Notes: generated by a model not told the origin, from the letters alone. A stretch of DNA of 64,000 bases from an uncultured Phascolarctobacterium sp. (GCA_900544795.1 UQWM01000007.1:34044-98043); one strand, 5' to 3'; shown: positions 1 to 9,247, counted from the stretch's first letter. Made by a program: numbers and translations.

Positions 1-2
1 TG

Positions 3-854
3 GAAGCACGCAAGCTGACGCAGGAAACCTACGACCTGACCCAACGCACTTTCCAGATCGTGCCTGGTGTCGATCAATTGGGGCTGCTGCTTTTGACCCG
101 AGCCGGCAACGAGCTGAACCGCTATAATCCCCGCGTGTACACTTTTTACGCCGAAGGCTGGGGTCCCAGGACTTTGCCGCAGTATTCCGATATGACCTTG
201 GGCCAATCGGTACCGCAGCAGATACTGGCCATCGACGGACGCACCGCAACCAGCGCCGCCAACGCCGATATAGTACTGGCACTGAATACGCCTTATGACG
301 GAGTGATGATGGATTCGACCGCGCCTTCCAACCAATTCTTTTCTTCACCGCAAAACCGTAAATACATCGGTCAGCTCAAGCAGCTGCTGGATAACGGTAA
401 TCTTGTTTCCTTAGCCGACGTAGCCTACTCAAACGGCGCCGACAACGGTTTTATGAACGAACTGGCCAAGGCTGGCCAAATAGAACGTCTGACAGCCTAC
501 AACGGCTGGAACACCGCCGATAACACTGTTGGCTTCGCCATCTGCCAGGGTGTTTTAGCACCGCAGATGCAAAAGCAGGACGCAAAAAAACTGATGCAGA
601 TCCGCATCATCGACGATTGGTACTATCAAGCGAACGCCCGGCGCAATGCTACGGCTTTTCTCGACAGCAAAAATCAAACAGCCGCCATTTATCTGCTGGG
701 TCCTTACCAAAAACCTGCCCGTGAACTGGCTCAGGACATCTGCCGCGAACTGGCAGGACGCTATACCTTCACCGAAAAAAGCAACTTTGATATCACCTTC
801 CCCTGGGACAGGTTGTTTGAAATCGAAGTAGATTTGAAAAAAGATAAAAAATAA
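3..854 (+). CDS. DUF4127 family protein, C-terminal part (5' end outside window)
   Basis: The reading frame is open to the left edge, so only the C-terminal ~283 residues are present; a GTG at 60 is internal. Recognisable family features are the segment around GVDQLGLLLLTR, the block LADVAYSNGADNG and the near-invariant AYNGWNTADNT stretch, all typical of DUF4127 proteins, whose full length is around 500 residues. The biochemical role of the family is not established to my knowledge. A hairpin directly follows the stop, so this is the last gene of its transcript. Family assignment rests on remembered motifs; the function is unknown. Confidence 0.8.
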   Translation, partial: EARKLTQETYDLTQRTFQIVPGVDQLGLLLLTRAGNELNRYNPRVYTFYAEGWGPRTLPQYSDMTLGQSVPQQILAIDGRTATSAANADIVLALNTPYDGVMMDSTAPSNQFFSSPQNRKYIGQLKQLLDNGNLVSLADVAYSNGADNGFMNELAKAGQIERLTAYNGWNTADNTVGFAICQGVLAPQMQKQDAKKLMQIRIIDDWYYQANARRNATAFLDSKNQTAAIYLLGPYQKPARELAQDICRELAGRYTFTEKSNFDITFPWDRLFEIEVDLKKDKK

Positions 855-859
855 TAAAT

Positions 860-891
860 ATACCGTTAGACGCTCTGCTGTCTGACGGTAT
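860..891 (+). terminator. Rho-independent terminator after the DUF4127 gene
   Basis: An imperfect inverted repeat (TACCGTTAGAC / GTCTGACGGTA) is followed on the plus strand by TATTTTT. It lies six bases after the stop codon. Confidence 0.75.
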
Positions 892-993
892 ATTTTTAAC
901 TATAATAGACTTATACTTAAATTTTTATCGTTATTTTCAAAAGCATTTACTTTAAATAAAGCTTTAATGTATGATGCTTGTAAGGAGGTTTTT

Positions 994-1434
994 ATGGACA
1001 CTATCGATACTGCTATTTTAAATTGCCTGAAAGAAAACGGACGTGCGACAGCTTCAGAAATCAGCAAAAGGGTAAACTTATCTATACCAGCGGTTGCCGA
1101 ACGGATACGCAAGCTGGAACAAAGCCGCACCATCCAGAAATACACTGTTAAATTAGACCGTAAAAAGATCGGCCAAAGTCTTTTAGCCTTTATCTGTGTC
1201 AACATTGATAAAACGAAACATATTACGGCATTCCGTCAGCAAATAACGGCTTACGACTGCGTGCTTGAATGTCACCATTTAGCAGGCACTTACGACTATC
1301 TGCTCAAAGTCAGCGTTCGTGATACAGCAGAGCTGGAAACATTTTTGTCGCACTCACTCAAACAAATCAGCGGCGTTTCCAGTTCCAGTACTTTCATTAC
1401 GCTGGCTACCTTGAAGGAAGAACTACATTGCTGA
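994..1434 (+). CDS. Lrp/AsnC family transcriptional regulator
   Basis: 146 residues. The N-terminal ~55 residues form an AsnC-type helix-turn-helix (DTAILNCLKENGRATASEI, then an AVAERIRKLEQSR recognition helix). The rest is the RAM/AsnC ligand-binding domain (HHLAGTYDYLLKVSVRD, where the G-x-YD signature is visible). I chose ATG 994 rather than the in-frame ATG 967 because a perfect AAGGAGG lies at 982-988, five bases before it, and would be inside the gene with the earlier start. It overlaps the following LysE-type exporter by seven bases, so it probably senses an amino acid and controls that exporter, as in many LysG/Lrp-LysE pairs. The effector is not identifiable. Confidence 0.9.
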   Translation: MDTIDTAILNCLKENGRATASEISKRVNLSIPAVAERIRKLEQSRTIQKYTVKLDRKKIGQSLLAFICVNIDKTKHITAFRQQITAYDCVLECHHLAGTYDYLLKVSVRDTAELETFLSHSLKQISGVSSSSTFITLATLKEELHC

Positions 1435-2006
1435 CAGCTTTTGCTAAAGGGCTGCGTTTAGGCTTACTTTTACAGCTTTCTGTCGGCCCGATATTTCTAT
1501 TTGTACTGCAAACAGCTATTGCCCGGGGAATAGCTGACGCACTGGCAGCCGTGCTGGCTGTGACCTTAGTCGATGCCGGTTATATTATACTGGCTTTACT
1601 CGGCGTCGGCACATGGCTGAACCAAAAGCAGCAGCTGCAAACAGGGCTGCGCTATTTGGGTGCCCTTGTCCTGCTGCTCTTTGCCCTGCAAACTTTCTCC
1701 TCCATCTTTACAATGACGCAGCTAGCGGCAACTGACAAAATCGCACCACTTTCTGATAGCTTTACTGCTGCCGCCCTGCTCACTTTAAGTAACCCTCTGA
1801 CTATCATCTTCTGGTTAGGTATTTTGTCGGCACAAGCCACACAGCAGCAGTTTACCTGCATGCAGCTTGTTTATTTTTGCGGCGGATGTTTGAGCGCAAC
1901 TTTTGTTTTTTTAAGCTGCATAGCCCTTGCAGCAGACAAGTGCGCTTTTTTGCTAACGCCGGCACTACAGCAATTTATAAATATCGCGCTTGGCCTTATG
2001 CCATAA
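1428..2006 (+). CDS. LysE/RhtB family amino-acid exporter, probably clipped at the 3' end
   Basis: 192 residues starting at TTG 1428, with AAGGAAG seven bases upstream inside the regulator gene. It is very hydrophobic with about five to six membrane spans, and the N-terminal LQLSVGPIFLFVLQTAIARG matches the LysE/RhtB signature (small-residue GP turn after helix 1). The family exports amino acids by proton antiport. The last predicted helix stops abruptly at ALGLMP, where family members normally carry 10-20 more hydrophobic residues. The sequence immediately beyond reads, on the other strand, as the interior of a different gene. I therefore infer loss of the extreme C-terminus by deletion; function may be retained or lost. 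Confidence 0.8.
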   Translation: MLTAFAKGLRLGLLLQLSVGPIFLFVLQTAIARGIADALAAVLAVTLVDAGYIILALLGVGTWLNQKQQLQTGLRYLGALVLLLFALQTFSSIFTMTQLAATDKIAPLSDSFTAAALLTLSNPLTIIFWLGILSAQATQQQFTCMQLVYFCGGCLSATFVFLSCIALAADKCAFLLTPALQQFINIALGLMP

Positions 2007-2512
2007 AAATCCAAAATATTCTGCAGCCGTCTGATTTTACTTTCAGCACGGCGAAAAACACCGATGGATTTATCATTCAAAGTCCTTAAGTCAAAGCTTT
2101 GGATCTCCTTATCATCTTTAGCAAAAAACAATAATGATTTATTATGACCGGCAATATAATCAGGAAAATAGCAGTTGTCCAATATATGTGCCGATGGTGT
2201 TTTAAGCATGCCGCCCATAATATCGACTTCACCCGCATACATGGCGTCAAAAAGCGGGCTCAACTCGTCGGTAACAAACTCATATTCCCAGCCCGTATAT
2301 TTGGCAATTTCCATCAGCCAGTCAAAAACAACGCCGTCACGGCTCCCATCCGGATAAGTGACAGAAATAGGATAGGCCTGCGGAAACGCTACCTTGATCA
2401 CTCTTTTTGACTTGAACGGTTCGACAGCAAAACATTGCGCACTTACAAGCACTAACAGCAACGCCAGCCACAACCAGCCGCTTTTCAGGCATTTTTTTAA
2501 TGTTATTTCCAT
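1871..2512 (-). pseudogene. Truncated periplasmic-binding-domain (SBP_bac_3) protein
   Basis: ATG 2512 is preceded by a TGGAGAA ribosome-binding site; the protein begins with a clear signal peptide (hydrophobic WLWLALLLVLVSAQCFA). Residues ~35-165 look like lobe 1 of a family-3 solute-binding protein (VIKVAFP.., DGVVFDWLMEIAKYTGWEYEFV, MYAGEVDIMGGM). Lobe 2 begins (LRTLNDKSIGVFRRAESK) but at about position 2005 the frame runs into sequence that is the antisense of the LysE-type exporter, so the remaining ~40 residues are not native. Proteins of this type often continue into a histidine kinase or GGDEF domain; none is present. Most likely a 5' gene fragment left by a deletion. Confidence 0.7.
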
Positions 2513-2670
2513 GATCGTTAATTCTCCATTAAAGATTGCGTTATGTCTGCCAGACACACTCATCCTATTATAATTAATGTTTAATTTTTTATTTCTATTC
2601 TATCAAAATTACCTTTTATTATCAATCAATAATTTTTTATTGTATAAAAATATAAGCTTTTTCATAATGA

Positions 2671-2712
2671 AATACGCCGCCCACCAGATGAAACTCTGAT
2701 GGGCGGCGTATT
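2671..2712 (-). terminator. Strong terminator after phoR
   Basis: A long GC-rich inverted repeat (AATACGCCGCCCA / TGGGCGGCGTATT) sits six bases after the phoR stop. The arms read symmetrically with A/T tracts on both sides, so it could act in both directions. Confidence 0.85.
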
Positions 2713-2718
2713 TTATTA

Positions 2719-4380
2719 TTATTTGCGGGGTAAAACTATCTTGATAGTAGTGCCTTTTTCCAGCTCACTGTCAAGTTCGATGTGTCCTTTATGGAACATC
2801 ACCCCATGCTTGACGATGGACAGGCCTAAACCTGTACCGCCGGTTTCTTTAAAATGGCTTTTATCGACCCGGTAAAAGCGTTCAAAAACCCGCTCCCTGT
2901 CGGCCATGCTGATACCGCAGCCCGTATCACTGAAGGTCAGCACCGCCTCGCCGGGCGCTACAGCCACATTAACTTCAACACTGCCGCCTTCACGGTTGTA
3001 TTTGATACCGTTATCAAGCAGGTTATATGCTACTTCGCACAAAATCGAAGGCACACCTTCGACCTCCGCTTCACAACCACTGATACTGATAGTGACGTTT
3101 TTCTTTTCCGCCTGGCTTTGCAGACGCAAAGCCGTTGCTTCCAGCAGTTTTTTCAGCTCCACGCTTTCAATATTATTGGCGCTGCCAGCCGCTTCATCTA
3201 AACGCGACAGCTTCATAATGTTGTCGATCAACGTTATCAGATGGCCGGCCTCGCTGTAGATTTTTTCCATGAAGCGCTGTTTGTCGCCTTCCTGTACCAG
3301 GCCGTTCTTCATGATCTCGGCATAACCCAGAATAGACTGCAAAGGAGTTTTAAGCTCATGGGAAACATTGGCCGAAAACTCGCGCCGCAGCGTTTCCGCA
3401 GCCATTTTTTCAGTCACGTCAAAAATCAAAAGTACGCTGCCCTTACCGCCAACGCTGCTGCCGCACAGCTGGTAATAGCGTCCATCCTTCTGGTATAGCT
3501 TTTCACCACTGCCGCTGTCGGCAACCTTTTGCAGCAGTTCTTGTACTTCCTGTCCACGTTCCAGCGTCAAAATATTTTTGCCCAGGGCTTCCTCACCCTG
3601 AATGGCAAATAATTTAGCAGCGCTGTCGTTAATGGACAAAATATTTTGCCTATCGTTAAGCAGTATCATCCCTTCATTCATATTCTGGGTGATAGCTGTC
3701 ATTTCACTTTGTTTCTGCCGCAGCTGGCGCAGGCCTTCCGTTACCAGCTTCTGCTGCTGGGAAATACGGGTCAAAAACGGCGCCAGTTCGTCGTAAGTAT
3801 CGTTTTCCAAAGGATGCTCAAGATCGACCTCGTTTAAAGGCAGCACCATCTTATCGGTGATGCGGCGTGCCAAAACCATCGCTACTAAGGCTACCAACAG
3901 CACCACGCCTATCATATAAGGGATATTGCCAGCTACCGTGCTAAAAACAGAAGCTTCCGTACGCGCTACACGCAGCACATTACCGTTTTCCAATCGCAAA
4001 GCATAGTAGACGGTTTTTTCCGACAGGGTATCGCTCATACGGTCGGCCAGTCCTGCGCCGCCGGTCAAAGCCTCCTGCACCTCTTCCCTGTCTTTATGGT
4101 TCAGCATTTTTTCGGCAGCTACATAATTATCATACAGCACCTTACCGTCAGGAGCGATCAGGGTGACCCTGGTCAGCTTGCTGCTTTCGGACGACAGTGC
4201 CTGTAAATAGCTGCTTTCGCCCTGCTCCAGCCCCATTTTGATATAAGTCGCTTCCTGCCTCAGGTCACGCTGCATCGTCGTCATCGAACCCTGATACATG
4301 ATGACAGCGATCAGCACCGACGCTGCGACAACTGCCGCCGTCGCCAAAAATAACAGGCCCTTGAAAATTTTATTTCTCAT
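2719..4380 (-). CDS. phoR: Phosphate-regulon sensor histidine kinase PhoR/PnpS-like
   Basis: 553 residues. A membrane span at ~8-28, an extracytoplasmic loop of ~120 residues and a second span at ~153-171 frame a sensor region. A PAS-like region follows (~230-320), then the HisKA box FSANVSHELKTPLQSI with phospho-acceptor H341. The ATPase domain shows the N box (LLDNGIKYN), G1 (DTGCGIS), F box (ERVFERFYR) and G2 (GTGLGLSIVKHG). It phosphorylates the PhoB-like partner encoded just upstream (10-base overlap), responding to PstSCAB/PhoU status in the known Pho pathway. It is the last gene of the pst-pho run. The architecture with an extracytoplasmic sensor resembles Gram-positive PhoR more than the E. 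coli type. Confidence 0.92.
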   Translation of the reverse strand: MRNKIFKGLLFLATAAVVAASVLIAVIMYQGSMTTMQRDLRQEATYIKMGLEQGESSYLQALSSESSKLTRVTLIAPDGKVLYDNYVAAEKMLNHKDREEVQEALTGGAGLADRMSDTLSEKTVYYALRLENGNVLRVARTEASVFSTVAGNIPYMIGVVLLVALVAMVLARRITDKMVLPLNEVDLEHPLENDTYDELAPFLTRISQQQKLVTEGLRQLRQKQSEMTAITQNMNEGMILLNDRQNILSINDSAAKLFAIQGEEALGKNILTLERGQEVQELLQKVADSGSGEKLYQKDGRYYQLCGSSVGGKGSVLLIFDVTEKMAAETLRREFSANVSHELKTPLQSILGYAEIMKNGLVQEGDKQRFMEKIYSEAGHLITLIDNIMKLSRLDEAAGSANNIESVELKKLLEATALRLQSQAEKKNVTISISGCEAEVEGVPSILCEVAYNLLDNGIKYNREGGSVEVNVAVAPGEAVLTFSDTGCGISMADRERVFERFYRVDKSHFKETGGTGLGLSIVKHGVMFHKGHIELDSELEKGTTIKIVLPRK

Positions 4381-5050
4381 ATCCTGCTCCTATACGGTAG
4401 CCTACGCCCCGCACTGTTTCCACCAGCACGCCTGCCTGCCCCAGCTTCGCGCGCAGCGTACGCACATGCACGTCTACGGTACGGGTCTCACCGGCAAAAT
4501 CATAGCCCCAGATATCCGTCAGCAGCTGCTCACGGGTAAACACCTGCCCAGGCCGCTCCAAAAGCTTATGTAAAAGTTCAAATTCCTTAAAAGTCAAAAC
4601 AACTTCCTGCCCGCTGACGGTAACACGATGCTTACCTATCTCCATCACTAGCTCTCCGGCAACCAGCCTGCCCTGCTTGTCGTCCTGTTTATAGCGGCGC
4701 AGTACGGCTTTCACCCGCGATACCATCTCCATCATCCCAAAGGGCTTGGCGATATAATCGTCGGCGCCGTTATCCAGCCCGCGTACCTTATCGAACTCCG
4801 AACCCTTGGCCGTCGCCATGATCACCGGCACCTGTGCCGTGCGTTTATCATTGCGCAGGTTCTTCAGCAGGGTAATGCCGTCGTCGCCGGGCAGCATGAT
4901 ATCCAAAAGTATCAGCGTCGGCTTGGCACATACCAGCGCTTTAAACAGCTCTTCGCCGCTGCCGACGCCTAAAGCCTTAAAGCCGACTGATTGCAGGGTA
5001 TAAACTTCCAGTTCGCGAATATTAGGATCGTCCTCCACGCAAAAGATCAT
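4370..5050 (-). CDS. phoB: Phosphate-regulon response regulator PhoB/PhoP-like
   Basis: OmpR/PhoB-type regulator. The receiver domain occupies residues ~1-120 with acidic pair E6/D7/D8, phospho-acceptor D50 (LILLDIMLP), the switch Thr in MATAKG and the KPF lysine. A winged-helix DNA-binding domain follows (~130-225) with VVLTFKEFELLHKLLERPG and TVDVHVRTLRAKLG. The start chosen is ATG 5050, with GAGGAGG nine bases upstream; an in-frame ATG at 5068 overlaps that Shine-Dalgarno sequence. The gene overlaps the end of phoU by 29 bases and the start of phoR by 11, implying coupled translation. It is expected to bind the repeat upstream of pstS. Confidence 0.92.
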   Translation of the reverse strand: MIFCVEDDPNIRELEVYTLQSVGFKALGVGSGEELFKALVCAKPTLILLDIMLPGDDGITLLKNLRNDKRTAQVPVIMATAKGSEFDKVRGLDNGADDYIAKPFGMMEMVSRVKAVLRRYKQDDKQGRLVAGELVMEIGKHRVTVSGQEVVLTFKEFELLHKLLERPGQVFTREQLLTDIWGYDFAGETRTVDVHVRTLRAKLGQAGVLVETVRGVGYRIGAGYEK

Positions 5051-5702
5051 GCACAGTATCCTCCTCATGTGCTCCGGTAATCATAAACAGCACCCACTGG
5101 GAAATATTTACGGCATGATCGCCGATCTTCTCAAAATATTTGGCGATCATCAGGTAATCAATAGCCTGCTCACCGCTATCCTGCGTGCTGCGTATGATTT
5201 GGATCAATTCTTTTTTTGCTTTGCTGAACAACTCGTCCACTACGTCGTCGTCGCGTTCTACCTGCTGCGCCAGGCGCAGGTCACCTTTCACAAAAGCATC
5301 CAGACTGGTACTGACCATCTTTTTGGCCGCTACCGCCATCTGCTGTAAAAGCGTAGTGTCGTAGTCCCTGCCAAATTCCGCCTTGCCCAGTATCTCGGCA
5401 ACATTGCCCGCCTGCTCGCCGATACGGCTCAGGTCGGTAATCATTTTCAGCGCCGCAGATATCTGCCGCAGGTCGGAAGCAACAGGCTGCTGTTTTAAAA
5501 GCAGGTTGATACAAATATTCTCCACTTCCCGCTCTTTTTCCTCTGTGCGCTTGCCTAAAATTACAATTTCTCTGTTTAAAGCATCGTTATCTTCCTGCAA
5601 AGCCTGCGTCACATGCTCCAACGCATTCTCGCATAAGGTTCCCATAACTATCAGTTCCGTATTCAGCAGCTCCATCTGAGCCGCAAATCTGCTCCGTACC
5701 AT
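5022..5702 (-). CDS. phoU: Phosphate signalling protein PhoU
   Basis: 226 residues, all-helical, with two PhoU repeats. The first repeat contains LKMITDLSRIGEQAGNVAEI (~80-100) and the second MIAKYFEKIGDHAVNISQW (~185-205), the metal-binding E/DxxxD signatures of the family. PhoU couples the Pst transporter to the sensor kinase and restrains PhoR when phosphate is plentiful. Its ATG shares one base with the pstB stop codon, and it is followed by phoB, the usual order. Cytoplasmic and membrane-associated by family knowledge. Confidence 0.95.
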   Translation of the reverse strand: MVRSRFAAQMELLNTELIVMGTLCENALEHVTQALQEDNDALNREIVILGKRTEEKEREVENICINLLLKQQPVASDLRQISAALKMITDLSRIGEQAGNVAEILGKAEFGRDYDTTLLQQMAVAAKKMVSTSLDAFVKGDLRLAQQVERDDDVVDELFSKAKKELIQIIRSTQDSGEQAIDYLMIAKYFEKIGDHAVNISQWVLFMITGAHEEDTVHDLLRGGRS

Positions 5703-6454
5703 CAGCCAAACCTCCCTGTAATATAATCCTCGGTCTTTTGCTCATGCGGATTCGAGAACAAAGTATCAGTATCATTGAACTCTACAACCTCGCCTAAAAG
5801 GAAGAAGGCCGTTTTATCGGAAATACGCACCGCCTGCTGCATATTATGCGTAACGATGACGATGGTGTAATTCTGTTTCAGCTCTAACGCCAGATCCTCT
5901 ATCTTCAAGGTCGATATCGGGTCAAGCGCCGAAGTCGGCTCGTCCATCAGCAGTACCTCAGGCTGCACGGCCAAAGCGCGGGCGATACACAGCCTTTGCT
6001 GCTGGCCGCCCGAAAATCCTAAAGCGCTTTTATCAAGACGGTCTTTGACTTCGTCCCAGATAGCCGCCTTGCGCAGCGCCTCTTCTACCATATCATCCAG
6101 CTTGGCCTTGCCCTTGACGCCGTGGGTACGGGGCCCAAAAGCAATATTGTCATACACGCTCATGGGGAACGGGTTAGGCTTTTGGAACACCATGCCAACC
6201 CGCTTGCGCAGCAGATTAACATCGTCGTTGGCATAAATATCATCGTTATCAAGCAGCACCTTGCCAGTGATGCGGCATCCTTCGATCAAATCATTCATCC
6301 TGTTCAAAGATTTCAGCAGCGTCGATTTACCACAGCCCGAAGGGCCGATAAATGCCGTGATCTCCTTTTCCGGGATCTGCATATTGATATTTTTCAGCGC
6401 CTGGAACTCGCTGTAGTATAGATCTAAAGTTTCGATAGCTATTTTTGTGTCCAT
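5702..6454 (-). CDS. pstB: Phosphate ABC transporter ATP-binding protein PstB
   Basis: 250 residues, the normal PstB length. Walker A is GPSGCGKST (~36-44), the Q loop lies in [12 protein letters not shown] (a PstB hallmark), the ABC signature is [11 protein letters not shown], Walker B is [12 protein letters not shown] and the switch histidine is in IVTHNMQQA. It energises phosphate import by PstC/PstA. It is immediately downstream of pstA with a single intervening base. Confidence 0.97.
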   Translation of the reverse strand: MDTKIAIETLDLYYSEFQALKNINMQIPEKEITAFIGPSGCGKSTLLKSLNRMNDLIEGCRITGKVLLDNDDIYANDDVNLLRKRVGMVFQKPNPFPMSVYDNIAFGPRTHGVKGKAKLDDMVEEALRKAAIWDEVKDRLDKSALGFSGGQQQRLCIARALAVQPEVLLMDEPTSALDPISTLKIEDLALELKQNYTIVIVTHNMQQAVRISDKTAFFLLGEVVEFNDTDTLFSNPHEQKTEDYITGRFG

Positions 6455-6455
6455 C

Positions 6456-7322
6456 TTATTTTCCCTTCATCAGTTGTTTAGCCAAACGGCCCGACAAAGC
6501 ATTGATCGCGATAACGATCACTACCAGGATCACAGCCGTCGCATAAGCCTGCTTCATATAAAGGCCCTCGCTGGCCAGTACATACATATGCACCGCCAAA
6601 GTACGGCCCGATGACAATACCCCGTCAGGGAGCGCCGCCACCGTGCCCGATGTATAGATAAGCGCTGCCGTTTCGCCAACTATCCTGCCAATAGCAAGGA
6701 TAATGCCCGCCAAAATACCGGGGACCGCCGAAGGCAGGACTACGGCAAAAACCGTGCGCAGCTTGCCTGCACCCAGCCCGTAGCTGCCTTCACGGAAACT
6801 ATCCGGAATAGCCTTCAGTGCCTCTTCTGTCGTGCGCATGATGAGGGGTAAAATCATGATCGCAACGGTACAGGCACCGGCCAAAAGCGAGTAGCCCCAT
6901 TTTAAATAGGTGACGAAAAACAACATGCCGAACAAGCCATACACGATCGAAGGAATACCGGCCAAAGTATCGGCAGTGACCCGCACTACACCTACCAGCT
7001 TATTGCCCCGGCTGGCATACTCAACCAGGTAAACGGCGGCAAAAATACCCAGCGGTGTGGCGATAGCCAAAGCCAGCAGCACCATCAGCACCGTATCCAC
7101 CAACGCCGGAAACAGTGACACGTTTTCGGAATTATAATGCAGGGCAAACAGGCTGGCCTCGATATTGGGCAGCCCCTGCCACAAAATATAGCCTAATAAA
7201 AAACTCAGTACCAAAAAAGTAGTCAGCGCCGCAGCTATCACGCAGCCCAGCAAAAACAGCGACAACGGATCGCGGCCGCATTCATGCAGCTTACGGTTCA
7301 GCTGAGCTTTAAAATCCGTCAT
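6456..7322 (-). CDS. pstA: Phosphate ABC transporter permease PstA
   Basis: 288 residues with six predicted membrane helices after a short cytoplasmic N-terminus. The binding-protein-dependent transport loop ([25 protein letters not shown]) that contacts PstB is present, and so is the PstA-typical [20 protein letters not shown] segment. Its ATG overlaps the pstC stop by four bases (ATGA), indicating translational coupling. Confidence 0.96.
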   Translation of the reverse strand: MTDFKAQLNRKLHECGRDPLSLFLLGCVIAAALTTFLVLSFLLGYILWQGLPNIEASLFALHYNSENVSLFPALVDTVLMVLLALAIATPLGIFAAVYLVEYASRGNKLVGVVRVTADTLAGIPSIVYGLFGMLFFVTYLKWGYSLLAGACTVAIMILPLIMRTTEEALKAIPDSFREGSYGLGAGKLRTVFAVVLPSAVPGILAGIILAIGRIVGETAALIYTSGTVAALPDGVLSSGRTLAVHMYVLASEGLYMKQAYATAVILVVIVIAINALSGRLAKQLMKGK

Positions 7323-8173
7323 TGCTGCACCACCTTCCCTTTCAAGTACGAGAACGTCAGATTGATGATCAAAATGAACACAAACAATACTACTGCCGTC
7401 GCTATCAAAGCATCACGGTGCAGGTCGGCGGCGTATCCCATCTCGATAACGATATTAGTCGTCATCGTGCGCACGCCCTCCAAAAGCCCTGCCGGCATCC
7501 GGGCCTGATTGCCCGCTACCATGATCACCGCCATGGTTTCACCTACGGCGCGTCCCATACCCAAAATGACCGCCGCCATAATGCCCGACTTAGCCGCCGG
7601 CACGATGGTAAAAAAGACGCTGCGCACATGCCCTGCGCCTAAAGCCAAAGCGCCCTCATAATAGCTGTTGGGCACAGCCCGCAAAGCGGCCTCGGCCACG
7701 CTTATCAGCGTCGGCAAAATCATCATGCCCAACAGCAGCGAAGCCGTCAGCATACTGCTACCCGTACCGCCCACATGCTCGCGTATCAGCGGCACCATGA
7801 CCACCAATCCAAAAAAACCGTAAACTACCGAAGGGATACCGGCCAAAAGCTCTACCGCCGGTTTCAGTACATTATATATCTTATCCGGGCAAAAGCGCGC
7901 CATAAAGATCGCCGTCAAAATACCCACCGGCACGCCTACAGCGATCGCCCCCAGCGTTACATACAGGCTGCCCAAAATCATCGGCAAAATCCCATACAAA
8001 TCATTAGCCGGACGCCATCTTTCACCAAAGAAAAAATCTGCGGCGCCGATTTTACCAATAGTCGGCAAGCCGTTAGCGAACAAAAACAGGCAGATCATCG
8101 CCACCAATGCTATAGACACGCAGGCCGCCAGCAGAAAAACAAACTTCATTATTTCTTCTTTACGCTTCTCCAT
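7319..8173 (-). CDS. pstC: Phosphate ABC transporter permease PstC
   Basis: 284 residues and six predicted helices. The PstC pattern is clear: ERWRPANDLYGILPMILGSLYVT near the N-terminus, LLAGIPSVVYGFFG mid-protein and the EAALRAVPNSYYEGALALGAG coupling loop. ATG 8173 has GAGGGAG very close upstream; an alternative ATG at 8149 (residue 9) has weaker upstream purines. A 66-base gap with a stem-loop separates it from pstS. Confidence 0.95.
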   Translation of the reverse strand: MEKRKEEIMKFVFLLAACVSIALVAMICLFLFANGLPTIGKIGAADFFFGERWRPANDLYGILPMILGSLYVTLGAIAVGVPVGILTAIFMARFCPDKIYNVLKPAVELLAGIPSVVYGFFGLVVMVPLIREHVGGTGSSMLTASLLLGMMILPTLISVAEAALRAVPNSYYEGALALGAGHVRSVFFTIVPAAKSGIMAAVILGMGRAVGETMAVIMVAGNQARMPAGLLEGVRTMTTNIVIEMGYAADLHRDALIATAVVLFVFILIINLTFSYLKGKVVQQ

Positions 8174-8193
8174 ACTCCCTCACATTATACAGG

Positions 8194-8215
8194 CGGCTGC
8201 CCCGAAAGGCAGCCG
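8194..8215 (-). promoter_or_regulatory. Intercistronic stem-loop between pstS and pstC
   Basis: A perfect 8-bp inverted repeat (CGGCTGCC / GGCAGCCG) with a six-base loop and no U-tract on the 3' side. It is therefore not a standard terminator. It is placed where a processing or 3'-protection hairpin could let pstS mRNA exceed pstCAB mRNA, as described for binding-protein operons; that role is inferred. Confidence 0.6.
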
Positions 8216-8240
8216 TTAAGTTTGCGTTATTTGCTTTAAA

Positions 8241-9131
8241 TTACAGTTTGTTCCATTCGGTAGTTTTGCCGGTGAAGATAGCTTCAACCTGCTCTTTTTT
8301 CAAATCGCTGACTTTGTTATCTTTGTTAACGATAACCGCAATGCCGTCGGTAGCGATAACAGTTGCTTTCAGCCCCTGGTCAAGCTCGCTCTGTTTCAGC
8401 TCGCGTGAAGCCATACCGATGTCGCAGATACCGCTAAGAGCTGATTTAACGCCGGTAGTAGAGTCGCTGGTCTGGATCTCGATGTTAGCTGCCGGGTTGA
8501 TTTTCAAATATGCTTCTTTAAGTTTTTCCATAGCCGGAGTTACGGAAGAGGAACCTGCTACAACTACTTTGCCTGCCGGCTTAGTGCCTTTATAAGCAGC
8601 GGCCTGGCTGTCGCCGATGCAGCCTGCTTTAGTAACAACTTCCTGACCTTCTTTCGACATGATGAAGGTAACAAAATCTTGCGCCACTTCACTTAAGCCA
8701 TCTTTAGTACAGATGTTGAAAGGACGGGCAATCTTGTAAGCGCCGCTTTTTACATTAGCCGCGCTGGCATCGGCACCGTCTATCTTCAAAGCTTTAACGG
8801 TGTCGTTCAAAGAACCGAGGGAAATATAACCGATAGCATCTTTGTTACCTGCCACAGTGGTCATCATAACGGAAGTGTTATTGGTGATCGCTGCGTTATC
8901 GGTAGTGTGGTCGATTTTTTTACCGTTAGCATCTTTCTTTTCGATACCGAACAACTCTATGAACGCGCCACGGGTACCACTGCCGTCCTCACGAGAGATA
9001 ACAACGATCTTGCTGCCTGCTGCCGGAGCATCAGCCTTCTTCTCGGTTTCACTGCTGCCACATCCGGTAAAAATCATCGTGCTCATTGCTGCCAATAAAA
9101 TACCTGCTACTTTTTTGTCCATTTTCATCAC
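8241..9131 (-). CDS. pstS: Phosphate-binding lipoprotein PstS
   Basis: 296 residues. A lipoprotein signal peptide ends in MIFTGC with the modified cysteine at C24. The mature part has the PstS-type ligand segments VISREDGSGTRGAFIELFG and VVVAGSSSVTPAMEKLKEAY, plus SDSTTGVKSALSGICDIGMASREL. The SSSVTP and SREDGSGTR loops contact phosphate in known structures. Domain order in the sequence appears circularly shifted relative to the classic E. coli PstS (the SREDGSGTR block precedes the SSSVTP block); this is worth checking. It is the first gene of the pst-pho operon. Confidence 0.93.
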   Translation of the reverse strand: MMKMDKKVAGILLAAMSTMIFTGCGSSETEKKADAPAAGSKIVVISREDGSGTRGAFIELFGIEKKDANGKKIDHTTDNAAITNNTSVMMTTVAGNKDAIGYISLGSLNDTVKALKIDGADASAANVKSGAYKIARPFNICTKDGLSEVAQDFVTFIMSKEGQEVVTKAGCIGDSQAAAYKGTKPAGKVVVAGSSSVTPAMEKLKEAYLKINPAANIEIQTSDSTTGVKSALSGICDIGMASRELKQSELDQGLKATVIATDGIAVIVNKDNKVSDLKKEQVEAIFTGKTTEWNKL

Positions 9132-9221
9132 TATAAGCCTCCATAAATTTATGATTTGTTTTTAGTTTTTTGACTATGGCTATAGCATATCCCAGCAAAG
9201 TAAAATCCATTAGCACGTTTT

Positions 9222-9247
9222 TGTTAAATCAATGTAAAGTTTGTAAA
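9222..9247 (-). promoter_or_regulatory. Candidate Pho box upstream of pstS
   Basis: Read on the minus strand, three TTTACA/TTAACA hexamers follow one another (TTTACA, N3, TTTACA, N5, TTAACA), 90-115 bases before the pstS start. Firmicute PhoP boxes are repeats of TT(A/T/C)ACA at near-helical spacing. A TATGCTATAG-like -10 lies at about 9181-9190. Operator function is inferred from position and motif. Confidence 0.5.

Noticed and set aside
967..993. Earlier ATG for the Lrp/AsnC gene
   Set aside because: The perfect ribosome-binding site lies downstream of it, and the later start matches family length.
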